Shown here: positions 11,988 through 21,479 of the stretch, piece by piece
How positions within the stretch are numbered: the first letter of the stretch is position 1
Layout: every line of letters begins with the position of its first letter
Position numbers and translations under genes: made by a program
Notes under the pieces: model-generated
What the model saw: only the letters and a program-made list of their open reading frames with translations
The model's database searches: none
Told to the model about the DNA's origin: nothing
Assembly: GCF_000321045.1 (NCBI RefSeq)
Contig: NZ_HE578945.1
Span: 548,018-612,017 of the forward strand
DNA length: 64,000 nt
Reading direction: 5' to 3'
DNA from: Phytobacter massiliensis JC163
GTDB taxonomy: Bacteria > Pseudomonadota > Gammaproteobacteria > Enterobacterales > Enterobacteriaceae

Positions 11988-12488
11988 TTATTCCCCTCGC
12001 TGACCGCTATGAATGCATAGCGAGCGCGGTTCCCCTTTTAAACGCGGGCATGCCGGGTCGAGACACAGATTGCAGGTGACGAGCTGCATGGCGTGTGGCG
12101 CAGCCGTCGCTTCTGCAATTGCCGTCTTTTCAGCCAGTGCCTCTTCTTCCACATGCTCCACCACATGTTCCACGATCGGTTCGCTGACGGGTAAGGGCGC
12201 GCTGTGGGTTATTTCCGCCTGCGGCGCAGGGGGCATAATGCCCTCGCCGGGACGGGCAATAACTTTTTGCGCCACCAGACCCTTGCGCGTTTGCGCAAAA
12301 CTGGCGCCGGTGAGAATGGCCGACTGAACGGAGGCCACATCACCAGCGATTTTGATAACGGTCCAGCCTGAGCCATTGGTTTTTTCCATGCCCAGCAGCG
12401 TGATGGAAGCGGCTTTCGCCATAACATCCGCGCAACTAATGGCCAGCGCCAGACCGCTAACTTCGAGTAATCCCAGTGATTGCTTCAC
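11988..12488 (-). CDS. pduK: PduK, BMC shell protein with C-terminal cysteine extension
   Basis: Residues 1-~85 are a BMC domain. A Pro/Glu-rich linker (~86-133) follows, then a C-terminal cysteine motif C139-x2-C142-x4-C147-x10-C158, which looks able to bind an Fe-S cluster. The motif is family-typical, but its role is not settled. Minor shell component. 166 residues, 22 bases after pduJ. Confidence 0.94.
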   Translation of the reverse strand: MKQSLGLLEVSGLALAISCADVMAKAASITLLGMEKTNGSGWTVIKIAGDVASVQSAILTGASFAQTRKGLVAQKVIARPGEGIMPPAPQAEITHSAPLPVSEPIVEHVVEHVEEEALAEKTAIAEATAAPHAMQLVTCNLCLDPACPRLKGEPRSLCIHSGQRGE

Positions 12489-12510
12489 GCTGTGCTCCTT
12501 TATCCGCCGA

Positions 12511-12786
12511 TCAGGCTGATTTCGGTAAAATGGCTTCGACGTCGCTGTGCGGGCGCGGGATCACGTGGCAGGATTTCACTTCGCCTACCGCGCTTGCCGC
12601 CGCAGAGCCTGCATCCACGGCCGCTTTAACCGCGCCGACATCGCCGCGAACCATCACGGTAACCAGACCAGAGCCAATTTTTTCGTAACCCACCAGCTGC
12701 ACATTGGCGGACTTCACCATGGCATCGGCGGCTTCGATTGCACCCACCAGACCTTTTGTTTCAACCAGTCCCAATGCGTTGTTCAT
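12511..12786 (-). CDS. pduJ: PduJ, major hexameric BMC shell protein
   Basis: A 91-residue single-BMC-domain protein, very close to PduA upstream (same [20 protein letters not shown] core). It forms shell facets and contributes propanediol permeability together with PduA. The start ATG at 12786 follows an AGGAG. It is separated from pduH by 32 bases, one of the larger gaps in the operon. Confidence 0.96.
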   Translation of the reverse strand: MNNALGLVETKGLVGAIEAADAMVKSANVQLVGYEKIGSGLVTVMVRGDVGAVKAAVDAGSAAASAVGEVKSCHVIPRPHSDVEAILPKSA

Positions 12787-12818
12787 ACTGCGTATCTCCT
12801 GTTTATGGATAAAAGTGG

Positions 12819-13157
12819 TTACCGGAACGGTATCCCCTTCACCAGTCTGGCGGCGTTGTTACCCGCGGCGCGCCGGGACTGGAGGTCTTCATTGAGCATC
12901 AGCGTAAAAAGCGGCGCTGATGCCGGTAAATTTCGGTAGTGAATCACCAGTTTCTGGCTGTCGCAGGCAAGGCCCACCAGCAGCGCTGACTGGTTTGCCG
13001 CCTGCCATGCGTGGGCGACAACGTCCGCCCCGGCGGCCTGCTGCCAGCGCCAGGGAATGCCTTCCTCTTCGATTCCCCACAGCACTTCCTGCCACTGCGC
13101 CTGGCAGTCGGCGAGGGCGGTAATGACGATGACCGGGCTCTCCTGGTTAATGTCCAT
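12819..13157 (-). CDS. pduH: PduH, small subunit of diol dehydratase reactivase
   Basis: A 112-residue DdrB-type protein that works with PduG to swap damaged cobalamin out of inactivated PduCDE, ATP-dependently. The beta-alpha core ([20 protein letters not shown]) resembles the beta subunit of the dehydratase, as known for this family. It overlaps pduG by 11 bases, which fits production as a stoichiometric complex. Confidence 0.93.
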   Translation of the reverse strand: MDINQESPVIVITALADCQAQWQEVLWGIEEEGIPWRWQQAAGADVVAHAWQAANQSALLVGLACDSQKLVIHYRNLPASAPLFTLMLNEDLQSRRAAGNNAARLVKGIPFR

Positions 13158-14979
13158 TAGCGAACTCCTTCTGCCAGGAGAGAATCAGCCCGGTCGCCAC
13201 TGCGTTACGCGGCCCTTCAACGCCGCGAATATTTCCCCGCCCGGCAACCAGCCGGAAATGGGCAAGGGCGTCGGTGACCAGCTGCGGCACTTCAAAATCC
13301 AGCGAGGAGCCGCCGACAAGCACCACAAAGGGGATGTCGCGGATATTTCCGGTAGGGCTTACCTGACGCAGCGCGCGCAGGGCGTTGGTCACGAACACGC
13401 GCTCTTTGGCGCTACGGCGAACCAGCCGTACTTTTTCCAGCGCCAGATCGCCGGGCAGGGGGACCAGTTCGTCAGGCTTCACCACGCAGACGCGGGCGAA
13501 GACGCTGGGGGGCAGGGGCGTCGGGAAAAACTGCACGCTGCCGTCCTCATGACGCAGGTGGAAAAGGCTTTCGACTTTAGCGAGAGGGTATTTTTTGATC
13601 TCCTCGGCCAGATACCGGTCGTCCAGCCCCAGCTCGCGGGCGATGATCATCGTGACCATGTCGCCTGCCCCTGCCAGATGGGTGGCGGTGATCTCTCCCT
13701 GCGGGTTGATAATGGAGGCGTCGGTCGAGCCCGCGCCAAGGTCGAGAATAGCCAGCGGCCGGGAGGTGCCCGGCGTCGTGAGCGCGCCGAAAATAGCGGC
13801 TTCGGCTTCCGCGCCGCCTACCTGCACTTCGACATGTAATTTTTGTTCGATTTCACGGGCGATCATCGCCATTTGCAGGCGGTCAGATTTCACCATCGAG
13901 GCGATGCCTACCGCCTGTTCCAGCGAGAACTCGCCCGCCAGGCCGCCCGTTACGTTGACCGGCACGGCGGTATCCACCGCCAGCAGATCCTGAATATAAA
14001 CTTCGCTGCTCGGCTTGTTGGTCAGTTCCGCCATCGTCTGGCGAACGTGTTCCAGCATGCCGCCGATATTGGTTCCCGCCTCGCCGGTGACGTTATCCAG
14101 CGCCGGGCAGGCGTTGACCGCCTTCATGATGGCGTCCGCGCCTGCGGCCACATCGACGCGCACCGTCCGGCCGTTGGCGAGCAGTTCTATATTGCCCGCC
14201 GGAATAGAGCGTGCTTTCACATCACCGGATGGCGTCTTCACAACCACGGCGGAGCGGTTGCCGATAAGCGCTCTGGCCACCGGTACGATGTTGCGAGTCT
14301 CTTCCGCGCTCAGGGAGAAAACGGTGGCGATACCGTAAGGGTTGGAGAGGCTTTCGATAACTTTGCCAGGTACGGCAACCTCGACGGCCGCCAGCATGCC
14401 CATCGGAATACGCTCGATATAGAGCACTTCATCAACAATAGGAACCGGCCTTTCCAGCCGGTTATTGACCAGCACGCCATCGTCCCGCTGCAGGATGATG
14501 CCGTTGATCTGGTAGCCGGCCTGGGTGGCGGCGTTCACCATCTTTGCCACATCGGCAAAATCATAATTTGCCGAGACTACCAGGATGTAGGGTTTGTCCG
14601 ATGAGCAGGTCAGCAGCTCATCGGGCGTAATAGTGACCCCAACGCCGAGGCCAGCGCCGCCCGGCGTTTTGGGGTTGTGACCAATCATTGTCGATTCGGT
14701 AATGATGGTTTCCGTAATGGTCTCCATCGCCACATCGCCGATGACCGGCGTCGCTTCGTTAATACGGATAAGCGAAATATCGCTGACAGAGATACCGGCA
14801 CCCGCCACGACTTTATTCAGCGCTTCCTCAATGCCAAACACATTGCGCAGCGTGCCTTTAATGCCCGTCGTTTCCGCAAGCGCGCTGCTCACGATGTTGA
14901 GCGCGCCCGTTGCCTCCACTCTCGCCAGAGCCACTTCGGTTGACGAGTTACCAATGTCAATGCCAGCTATATAACGCAT
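13147..14979 (-). CDS. pduG: PduG, large subunit of diol dehydratase reactivase
   Basis: A 610-residue DdrA-type chaperone with an actin/Hsp70-like ATPase fold. The N-terminal phosphate loop IDIGNSSTEVALA (residues ~6-18) and the second loop DLGAGSTDASI are visible. It binds inactivated PduCDE and releases the modified cobalamin. Full family length. It starts 14 bases after pduE. Confidence 0.96.
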   Translation of the reverse strand: MRYIAGIDIGNSSTEVALARVEATGALNIVSSALAETTGIKGTLRNVFGIEEALNKVVAGAGISVSDISLIRINEATPVIGDVAMETITETIITESTMIGHNPKTPGGAGLGVGVTITPDELLTCSSDKPYILVVSANYDFADVAKMVNAATQAGYQINGIILQRDDGVLVNNRLERPVPIVDEVLYIERIPMGMLAAVEVAVPGKVIESLSNPYGIATVFSLSAEETRNIVPVARALIGNRSAVVVKTPSGDVKARSIPAGNIELLANGRTVRVDVAAGADAIMKAVNACPALDNVTGEAGTNIGGMLEHVRQTMAELTNKPSSEVYIQDLLAVDTAVPVNVTGGLAGEFSLEQAVGIASMVKSDRLQMAMIAREIEQKLHVEVQVGGAEAEAAIFGALTTPGTSRPLAILDLGAGSTDASIINPQGEITATHLAGAGDMVTMIIARELGLDDRYLAEEIKKYPLAKVESLFHLRHEDGSVQFFPTPLPPSVFARVCVVKPDELVPLPGDLALEKVRLVRRSAKERVFVTNALRALRQVSPTGNIRDIPFVVLVGGSSLDFEVPQLVTDALAHFRLVAGRGNIRGVEGPRNAVATGLILSWQKEFANGH

Positions 14980-14993
14980 AGGTCATCCCTGTA

Positions 14994-15521
14994 TTAATCG
15001 TCGCCTTTGAGTTTTTTACGTTCCACGTAAAGCGCTGCCGCCTCACGAACAAACGCCGCGCAGATTTTGGCTTTGTAGCGGCTTTCCAGATCCTCGGCGA
15101 TGTCCAGCAGCTCCTGTTTGGTGGAGCGGTACGGGCGCAGCGCGTTATAGATTTCAAGGATGCGGTCATCCGGTACGGCGGTCAGCTCTGCGGCACGCTC
15201 GAAGTTCATCGCCAGCCGGTCGCGCCCGGCATCTTTGGCGATAGACGCCTGGATACGCAGGGTTTCCGGGGTGATGCGCATATCCTGAGCGGTGATTTTG
15301 CCGCTCAGAACGCTCTCAAGCGTTAGCTCATCCAGCGTTTTGTTGGTGGAGGTTTTCACCCACTCCGGGTGCTTGTTCGCCAGCGGGTAGTCGCTGACTT
15401 TGGCCTGGTGCGTCGTGCCGCCAGCCGGAGCCGGGGAGGTCGCCGGGGACGTTTCGCCCTGCAGGCTATTCATGCGGCTAAGCACATCACGAACCATTGA
15501 TTCAATTGCATCAGCATTCAT
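14994..15521 (-). CDS. pduE: PduE, small subunit of B12-dependent diol dehydratase
   Basis: Gamma subunit (175 residues) of the propanediol dehydratase. The N-terminal helix (MNADAIESMVRDVLSRMNSL) followed by a Pro/Ala/Thr linker resembles encapsulation peptides. The core includes SDYPLANKHPEWVKT, conserved in diol and glycerol dehydratases. It is located 12 bases after pduD. Confidence 0.96.
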   Translation of the reverse strand: MNADAIESMVRDVLSRMNSLQGETSPATSPAPAGGTTHQAKVSDYPLANKHPEWVKTSTNKTLDELTLESVLSGKITAQDMRITPETLRIQASIAKDAGRDRLAMNFERAAELTAVPDDRILEIYNALRPYRSTKQELLDIAEDLESRYKAKICAAFVREAAALYVERKKLKGDD

Positions 15522-15533
15522 GGTGGTGTCCTT

Positions 15534-16205
15534 TTAAAGCGCAACGCGCAGCTCTTGCGGGTTTTTACCCGTCACGACATATTTGGTTTCTTTAATGTGC
15601 AGAATCGCGGACTTGGCCTGATATTTTGGCCGCGCCATCTGATCGTTCAGCGTCGGCACCGGCTGCGGCGATTCGCGTTTGGCGTACCGCGCGGCGTTTT
15701 TACCAATCTGCCGGTAGGTCTCCAGCGTCAGCAGGGGCGCCTGCGGGAACAGCTCCAGGTTAGAGAGCGGCGGCAATCCCTGCTGGTGGATAACGGTGGT
15801 GCCTTTGGACTGAATGCCAATGGAGATACCGGAGCCGCTCAGACGGTTGCCTTCAACCGCGACAAACGCCACGTCGGACGATTTAAAGCAGCGGATAACG
15901 CGCGCCTTGACGCCTTCTTCCTCAATGCCCGCAATCACTTCGCGCAGGATGCTCTTATGCGGCAGGCCGACGATGTTGACCGTTTGCGACAGGCCGAAAG
16001 CGGGGCCGACAGCAACGATCACTTCGTCCTGTTGCGTACCGGGCTTCGCCTCGCCGATTTCAGTCAGAAAGCCGCCATCGGCCGTTGCCGCAGGCTGGGG
16101 GGCGCTGGCAGGCTGGGCGTTAAATGACACTTTCTTATCGCTGGACTGCATCTCTACCAGCACGTCTTCGATAATCTGACGCAGCAATTTTTCGTTGATT
16201 TCCAT
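15534..16205 (-). CDS. pduD: PduD, medium subunit of B12-dependent diol dehydratase
   Basis: Beta subunit that forms part of the cobalamin-binding face. Residues 1-18 ([18 protein letters not shown]) are the known signal that carries the whole dehydratase into the shell. Two ATGs sit side by side (16208 and 16205); AAGGGG is 3 and 6 bases away respectively, so I prefer 16205, which also gives the MEINEKLL start of homologues. 223 residues. Confidence 0.95.
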   Translation of the reverse strand: MEINEKLLRQIIEDVLVEMQSSDKKVSFNAQPASAPQPAATADGGFLTEIGEAKPGTQQDEVIVAVGPAFGLSQTVNIVGLPHKSILREVIAGIEEEGVKARVIRCFKSSDVAFVAVEGNRLSGSGISIGIQSKGTTVIHQQGLPPLSNLELFPQAPLLTLETYRQIGKNAARYAKRESPQPVPTLNDQMARPKYQAKSAILHIKETKYVVTGKNPQELRVAL

Positions 16206-16215
16206 CATTCACCCC

Positions 16216-17880
16216 TTAGCCCATTTCATTCGGATCAAGTGCGCCAGGGATATTTTTGATCTCTTCCCAGCGTTCACCCTGCAGGCGATAACCCGTTGCC
16301 GGACCGGCATAGTCGTTCACATCGTTAACCGCGGAAAGCACCAGCCCGTCGCCGACGATAATGGCGGAGGTATGCAGATAGTCGCCGGTCAGCTTGGCTT
16401 TCTGAATGTTGAGCATGTCCTGAGCGACATCTTTGAAGCCGCCCTGCGCCAGCGCTTTTACCACTTCCAGACCGTTACGGTTTTTGTTGATGATCTCCTG
16501 CGCGAACTTGATATCTTCAACGATGTTGCGTTCCGGCATGTCTTTGGAGCCGTGCGCGTAGGTCGCGGCCTCCACTTCTTCATCGGTGATAGGCGGCAGG
16601 CCCATACCGGCGAAGACGGCCTGCAGGGCGCGTGCGGCTTTGTTACGGATGGCAATGACGTCTTCTTCGCGTACTGGACGCAGGCCGCCGTCAACTTTCA
16701 GGTCGCGCTGAATGACGTTGTAGTCATCGAAGTCTTCGGCGTCTTCGTTCGAGCCCGCGAACATGTTGTCGTAGTTCGGCACGGCGGAATAACCGGAGGA
16801 GATGAAGTCGGTGCCCGGCAGGAACTGCATCAGCAGGCGCGCGGTACGGCGCATATCCGAGTGGGTAAAGGTCTGGTCGTTACTGGAGGCGCACTCAAGA
16901 TCCAGCGCGGCGCAGATCAGGTTTTCTGCCAGAATCGCACGAATACCCGACGGCACAGCAGAAGGTACGCCGACGCAGCTTACAGAACCGTTTTGCAGCC
17001 CCTGAACGCCCGCCGCTTTGGTGATGTAGATGCAGCGCGCTTCCAGATAGAGCATGGATTTGCCCTCGGCGTAGCCCATCTGCACCTCGGAGCCGGAGCC
17101 GGAGGTGAAGCGCATTTTCAGGCCGCGAGAGGCGTAAGAAGAGGCAAGGAAACCTTTTGACCAGGGGGTGTCATCACCGTCGGTGAAGACGGGCTCAGTA
17201 CCGTACACGGAGATGGTTTCCGCGTAGCAGGTGTGGCCCAGCATCCCCAGCTTCAGCTCGGTGGCTTCTTCCAGCGAACATTGGGTCAGCACGCCCGGAC
17301 GCCCGACCTGGGAGCCAACCAGCAGCGCGATAGCGTTGAACGGCGCGTAGCGGGCGACGGCGACGGTGGTTTCCTGTTCGTCAAAACCACGGAATGCGCC
17401 TTCGGCGGCGTCGGCCGCAATCTGCACCGGGTTATCTTTAACGTTAGTCACGTGCGCCTGCTGTGATGGCGTCCGACGCGCGCGCATTTTCTGCATCGAC
17501 ATCATCATCTCAACCACGTTCATGTGCGATACCACTTCGACGATTTTCGCCGGGGTCATCGCGGTGGTCAGCGGCACGATATCGCTGCGCTTAACGTTAG
17601 GATCGCAAAGCATATTGGCCAGCTTCACCGAGTCCATCGCCATTACCTCTTCAGCGCGGGCCAGGTTGATGCCGTAGCGAGCGATAAAGTGGTCAATCAG
17701 GTCAAACTGACTGGCGGGCTTGCCGTCCAGTTCGGTAACAACGCCGTCAACAATGCGAATAGAGGGTTTCGGATCGTTGGGGCTTTCCATCGCGATAAAG
17801 CCTTCTTCAATCCATTCTTTTACAAAGCCGTCCTGGTTAACGGGGCGTTTCGCCAGGGCTTCAAATCGTTTCGATCTCAT
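16216..17880 (-). CDS. pduC: PduC, large subunit of B12-dependent diol dehydratase
   Basis: A 554-residue alpha subunit (TIM barrel) holding the substrate and K+ site. It converts 1,2-propanediol to propionaldehyde by adenosylcobalamin radical chemistry and is the first enzyme of the pathway. MRSKRFEALAKRPVNQDGFV is the family N-terminus. Strongly conserved throughout, with no gaps. It lies 18 bases after pduB. Confidence 0.97.
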   Translation of the reverse strand: MRSKRFEALAKRPVNQDGFVKEWIEEGFIAMESPNDPKPSIRIVDGVVTELDGKPASQFDLIDHFIARYGINLARAEEVMAMDSVKLANMLCDPNVKRSDIVPLTTAMTPAKIVEVVSHMNVVEMMMSMQKMRARRTPSQQAHVTNVKDNPVQIAADAAEGAFRGFDEQETTVAVARYAPFNAIALLVGSQVGRPGVLTQCSLEEATELKLGMLGHTCYAETISVYGTEPVFTDGDDTPWSKGFLASSYASRGLKMRFTSGSGSEVQMGYAEGKSMLYLEARCIYITKAAGVQGLQNGSVSCVGVPSAVPSGIRAILAENLICAALDLECASSNDQTFTHSDMRRTARLLMQFLPGTDFISSGYSAVPNYDNMFAGSNEDAEDFDDYNVIQRDLKVDGGLRPVREEDVIAIRNKAARALQAVFAGMGLPPITDEEVEAATYAHGSKDMPERNIVEDIKFAQEIINKNRNGLEVVKALAQGGFKDVAQDMLNIQKAKLTGDYLHTSAIIVGDGLVLSAVNDVNDYAGPATGYRLQGERWEEIKNIPGALDPNEMG

Positions 17881-17898
17881 GAAACAGCCTCTCTGTTA

Positions 17899-18711
17899 TC
17901 AGATGTAGGACGGACGGTCGTTTTTCGGTTCCGCACCCATCGTGCCCAGTACGGTTTTGCCGATTTCACGCGCGGAAATGACCGCCTGGCGTACCGCGCC
18001 GGAGTCCCCTGAAATCACTAAAATGACTTCGTTACTAAAGCTGGTGCCTTTAGCCGGTGAGCTGTAGGCCACCACTTCCACGTTGGCCGATTTCAGTGCG
18101 GTATCGGCCATCAGTACCCCGATAGAGGCCGGTGCGCCGACAATCACCCCGCAGGAGCGGCCAACCGGCGCGCCGAAGGCTTTTTCCAGCGCGTAGCTGG
18201 CGCGAGCGGTATATTGCAATTCGATGTGGCCCGCTTCGTTGCCGTAGACATCGCCGAAGGTGCGATCCAGCTCTTTCAGTGCCACTTCGATGGCGCGTTT
18301 GACGTCGGAAACGTCATTACCGCCAAACAGGATCAGCGAGCCGTGGCCCGCGCCGCCTTTGGTATCGCGGGGAAGCTCAATGCTGATCACTTCGGTGTTG
18401 GTCGCTTTGACCGCTTCGTCCGCCGCCATGATGTGCGGGCCTGCGCCGGTGCGGGCGCCGAGGATGCCGATGGAGCGATAGCGCTTCTCAAGCTTCATTG
18501 CGTCAAGAAGGGCGCTGTCCACGTTGGCAATCACCAGACCTACCGTGTCGCCGATTGCTGTGCCGACAAATTCCGTTAAACTGCAGCTTTTTTCTGCCAT
18601 AGCCGTCTCTCGTTGTGGATGGGTTACAGTGGGGGAGGCCGCAGGTGCCGGTGAGGACACTTTTGCGATCACCTGAGCCATGATCTGTTCCACCAGGTCA
18701 TTGCTACTCAT
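17899..18711 (-). CDS. pduB: PduB, tandem-BMC trimeric shell protein (also encodes PduB')
   Basis: 270 residues: an N-terminal helix (1-~20) that links cargo to the shell, a linker, then two BMC domains. A second ATG at 18600 (residue 38) starts the short form PduB', which is produced from the same gene in Salmonella; a GA-rich GAGAGACGG lies just upstream of it. Both forms are major shell components. The start overlaps the pduA stop by 4 bases. Confidence 0.95.
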   Translation of the reverse strand: MSSNDLVEQIMAQVIAKVSSPAPAASPTVTHPQRETAMAEKSCSLTEFVGTAIGDTVGLVIANVDSALLDAMKLEKRYRSIGILGARTGAGPHIMAADEAVKATNTEVISIELPRDTKGGAGHGSLILFGGNDVSDVKRAIEVALKELDRTFGDVYGNEAGHIELQYTARASYALEKAFGAPVGRSCGVIVGAPASIGVLMADTALKSANVEVVAYSSPAKGTSFSNEVILVISGDSGAVRQAVISAREIGKTVLGTMGAEPKNDRPSYI

Positions 18712-18992
18712 TGGCTAATTCCCTTGGGTAAGATTTTTTCTACGTCGGTGTGCGGGCGTGGGATAACGTGTACGGCTTTCACTTCACCCACCTGAGCGGC
18801 TGCCGCCGCGCCCGCGTCGGTTGCTGCCTTCACGGCGCCAACATCGCCGCGAACAATTACCGTCACCAGGCCAGAACCTATTTTTTCGTAGCCGACCAAC
18901 ATGACGTTGGCGGATTTCACCATTGCATCTGCCGCTTCAATTGCTGCGGTTAAGCCTTTGGTTTCCACCATTCCTAATGCTTCTTGTTGCAT
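18708..18992 (-). CDS. pduA: PduA, major hexameric BMC shell protein
   Basis: A 94-residue single BMC domain forming hexamers whose central pore admits 1,2-propanediol. It starts [20 protein letters not shown] and shares the core of PduJ downstream. It is the first gene of the pdu operon; the start ATG at 18992 has GAGGT (in ATCGAGGTCATT) upstream, and the promoter region lies to its right. Confidence 0.97.
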   Translation of the reverse strand: MQQEALGMVETKGLTAAIEAADAMVKSANVMLVGYEKIGSGLVTVIVRGDVGAVKAATDAGAAAAAQVGEVKAVHVIPRPHTDVEKILPKGISQ

Positions 18993-19059
18993 AATGACCT
19001 CGATAAGGTTGCGCTGATTTTTGGACTATACAAATAAGCGAGGAAAAAGAATGGCTGTC

Positions 19060-19075
19060 TTGAATTTGCATTCAA
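19060..19075. promoter_or_regulatory. Palindrome TTGAAT-N4-ATTCAA upstream of pduA -10
   Basis: Perfect 6-bp arms around TTGC, ending about 30 bases upstream of the pduA TATAGT, in the usual place for a class-II activator site. It contains the AATTTG core also found in the repeated motif near pduF and pocR. Candidate PocR site (inference). Confidence 0.4.
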
Positions 19076-19285
19076 AACATCCTGGTGTAATAAAGGTAAA
19101 AAATTGCTTAAATTAAATGTATTTGTTTGATTTTAATGAGTTTATTAATATTTAGTGAATGGTAAATTCTTGCTATGTCAATTTCATATTTACATTTTTG
19201 AGGGTGACTTTATTTTTTCTCTGTGATATTTGCGCGGGCGAGGTTCATTCTGTGAGCAAGGCTATAAAACAGCACAACAAAAATC

Positions 19286-19300
19286 GCAATAATTTGTTAT
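19286..19300. promoter_or_regulatory. Candidate PocR operator in the pdu control region (GCAATAATTTGTTAT)
   Basis: The same 13-15-mer occurs after pocR at 21480-21494, with a variant at 21556-21570 and an inverted copy at 21576-21588. Sharing between the two PocR-controlled operons is the argument; no footprint is visible from sequence. Confidence 0.45.
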
Positions 19301-19523
19301 TTGCCGCCGCTCCCCATTTCTTTATTTATTACCGCCAGCCACCAGGTGCAGCCCTTTTCAATGACAAAATAGTGTTATCGAGAAGCGACTTTTTTGGCGT
19401 TTTTATCGCGAGGATGCCAACACTTTTCGCCGGGTCATTTCTATAGTGGGCGCGCTGTACCCTTACCCTACTGCCAGCTTCAGGCGTGCTGGTGTGAATG
19501 TGACTCAACCTGGAAGATGACAT

Positions 19524-20333
19524 ATGAATGATTCACTTAAGGCGCAATGTATTGCCGAGTTTTTAGGCACAGGCCTGTTTATGTTTTTTGGGATCGGATG
19601 CCTGTGCGCCATGAAAGTTGCCGGAGTGACGCTTGGATGGTGGGAAATTTGCATCATCTGGGGGTTGGGCATTTCACTGGCGGTCTATCTCACCGCAGGG
19701 GTGTCCGGGGCGCACCTGAACCCGGTGGTGACCATCGCGTTATGGCTTTTCGCCTGTTTTCCCGTGCGTAAAGTCGTGCCGTACATCATTTCGCAAATAG
19801 CCGGCGCGTGCGGCGGTGCGACGATAGTTTATCTGCTCTACTATAGCGTGTTTATCGACTATGAAACCGCCCACAACCTGGTGCGGGGAAGCGCGGAGAG
19901 CCTGCAGCTGGCGGGTCTGTTTACCACGTACGCGGCTCCGGCGTTAAGTATCTGGCAGGCGGCGCTGGTGGAAATGGTGATCACCTCCATCTTCATGTGC
20001 ATGATCATGGCGTTAACTGACGATGGCAACGGGGTGCCGCGTGGCCCTCTGGCGCCGCTGTTGATCGGTATTCTGGTGGCGGTTATTGGCGCGTCTCTTG
20101 GGCCGCTAACCGGGTTCGCCATGAATCCGGCCCGTGACTTCGGTCCGAAAATTTTCCTCTACTTTGCTGGCTGGGGCGACATCGCCTTTACGGGCGGACG
20201 CGAAATTCCTTATTTCCTGGTGCCGATGTTTGCCACCGTTATCGGGGGATGCGCGGGGGCGGCCTGCTATCGTTATCTGATCGGTAAAAATCTGCCGTGC
20301 AACGCGTGCAAACTTGAGGAAACTGAAAACTAA
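19524..20333 (+). CDS. pduF: PduF, propanediol diffusion facilitator (aquaglyceroporin)
   Basis: A 269-residue MIP-family channel with six membrane segments. The two family boxes read GAHLNPVVTIAL (first NPA box altered to NPV) and FAMNPARDFGPK (classic NPA). It lets 1,2-propanediol cross the inner membrane. The start ATG at 19524 is preceded by GGAAGATGACAT. It is transcribed away from pduA and followed by an intrinsic terminator at 20414-20440. Confidence 0.95.
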   Translation: MNDSLKAQCIAEFLGTGLFMFFGIGCLCAMKVAGVTLGWWEICIIWGLGISLAVYLTAGVSGAHLNPVVTIALWLFACFPVRKVVPYIISQIAGACGGATIVYLLYYSVFIDYETAHNLVRGSAESLQLAGLFTTYAAPALSIWQAALVEMVITSIFMCMIMALTDDGNGVPRGPLAPLLIGILVAVIGASLGPLTGFAMNPARDFGPKIFLYFAGWGDIAFTGGREIPYFLVPMFATVIGGCAGAACYRYLIGKNLPCNACKLEETEN

Positions 20334-20380
20334 GGCCTGTTCAAAATAGTCTGTTGCAATAAATGCCTGTGTGAAAATTA

Positions 20381-20403
20381 TTTCGTGATCTGCTTTCACG
20401 AAA
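20381..20403. promoter_or_regulatory. Inverted repeat TTTCGTGA-N7-TCACGAAA upstream of pocR
   Basis: Perfect 8-bp arms in the pduF-pocR gap. It resembles a CRP site but has a 7-base centre between GTGA and TCAC half-sites instead of 6, so the identity of the binding protein is open. pocR is under global control in Salmonella (family knowledge). Confidence 0.45.
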
Positions 20404-20413
20404 GCGTTAAATC

Positions 20414-20440
20414 GTCTCCCAGCGATGGGAGACTTTTGTT
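20414..20440 (+). terminator. Intrinsic terminator of pduF
   Basis: GTCTCCC pairs with GGGAGAC around a 6-base loop and is followed by TTTTGTT. It lies 81 bases after the pduF stop and before the pocR promoter region. Confidence 0.75.
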
Positions 20441-20557
20441 ATCTTAATTTCGATTTCCAGTCATTCCGCGCCGATCATTGCCAGGAAATATGAATGACAT
20501 GTAAACAAAGTCGGTTTGTTTATAACAATAAATTAAAATTAACTGAGAGGTTTTATC

Positions 20558-21469
20558 ATGATTTCAGCGAGTGCCCTGAACTCGGAACTCATAAATAAAA
20601 TCGCCCAGGATTTTGCACAAGCCACCGGTCTGGCCGTTGTTGTCGTTAATATCCACGGCGAAGAAATTTCCGAGCTTTTCAATTTTACCCCTTTTTGCCA
20701 GCGTATGCGGCAACACCCGCAGCTGAGCGCCCGCTGCCGAATGAGCGACCGCTGCGGCGGTTTTGAAGCCTCAAAATCAAACCAGCCCTGCGTCTATCGC
20801 TGCCACGCCGGGCTGACGGACTTTTCCATTCCGCTGGTTATCGCAGGGCACCTGGTCGGCTTTGTATTGTGTGGGCAGGTGCGTCTGCGTAACGGCGATG
20901 ATGTCGAACTGGTGAATATTTTAAGCACCGACGATCGCTGGCAGGCCGACCCGAAGCTGATGGACGATTACATGAACGTCCCGGAAATGGACTACTCGCG
21001 GGTCATCGCCTCAGCGGATCTGCTCAAACTGATTGTCGAAAATTGCCTTAAAAAACAGCTCAATTTTGTGGTGATTAAAGACCAGCAGCAGGCGCAGGAG
21101 GCAGGGCGCGTCAGCCGCAGTCAGGGGCCGCACGACAGCAAAATGAAAAAGGCGCTGCGCTACATTGACGCCCATCTGTCCGATGAGCTGCGCCTTGAAG
21201 ACGTTGCGGCGCATGTCTATCTCAGCCCTTACTACTTCAGTAAACTGTTCAAAAAATATCAGGGCATTGGTTTTAACGCCTGGGTTAATCGCCAGCGCAT
21301 GGCAAGCGCGAAAGAGATGCTTTGCCATAGCGACTGGAGTATTGCCAGCATTGCGCGTAATTTGGGTTTTTCGCAGACCAGCTATTTTTGCAAGGTATTT
21401 CGCCAGACTTATCAGGTCACGCCGCAGGCATTTCGCCTGCAGAATAATGAAAAGTATGACGGCGATTAA
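20558..21469 (+). CDS. pocR: PocR, AraC-family activator of pdu and cob/cbi
   Basis: 303 residues: an N-terminal PocR sensory domain (about 8-165, with Cys clusters FCQRM, ARCRMSDRC and PCVYRC), then two AraC-type helix-turn-helix motifs at the C-terminus (LEDVAAHVYLSPYYFSKLFK and SIARNLGFSQTSYFCKVFR). In Salmonella it activates pdu, cob and its own transcription in response to propanediol. The start ATG at 20558 follows GAGAGG. It lies between the two operons it controls. Confidence 0.95.
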   Translation: MISASALNSELINKIAQDFAQATGLAVVVVNIHGEEISELFNFTPFCQRMRQHPQLSARCRMSDRCGGFEASKSNQPCVYRCHAGLTDFSIPLVIAGHLVGFVLCGQVRLRNGDDVELVNILSTDDRWQADPKLMDDYMNVPEMDYSRVIASADLLKLIVENCLKKQLNFVVIKDQQQAQEAGRVSRSQGPHDSKMKKALRYIDAHLSDELRLEDVAAHVYLSPYYFSKLFKKYQGIGFNAWVNRQRMASAKEMLCHSDWSIASIARNLGFSQTSYFCKVFRQTYQVTPQAFRLQNNEKYDGD

Positions 21470-21479
21470 ATTTCCGATG

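Larger units (their letters stand above)
18993..19523. promoter_or_regulatory. Divergent pdu / pduF control region
   Basis: 531 AT-rich bases between pduA (leftward) and pduF (rightward) with no credible gene. On the minus strand a TATAGT -10 lies at 19025-19030, 33-38 bases before pduA, without a recognisable -35, as expected for an activator-dependent promoter. A palindrome lies just upstream of it (19060-19075), and a CAATAATTTGTTAT-type motif is at 19286-19300. Toward pduF, TATAGT at 19442-19447 is a possible -10. The role of PocR and CRP here is known from Salmonella; the exact sites are inferred. Confidence 0.6.

Noticed and set aside
16195..17160. 321-residue open frame on the plus strand
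   Set aside because: Lies opposite pduC and its composition mirrors that gene; no ribosome site or recognisable domain.
20381..20403. CRP site upstream of pocR
   Set aside because: Half-sites are one base too far apart for a standard CRP site, so I list it only as an inverted repeat of unknown binder.
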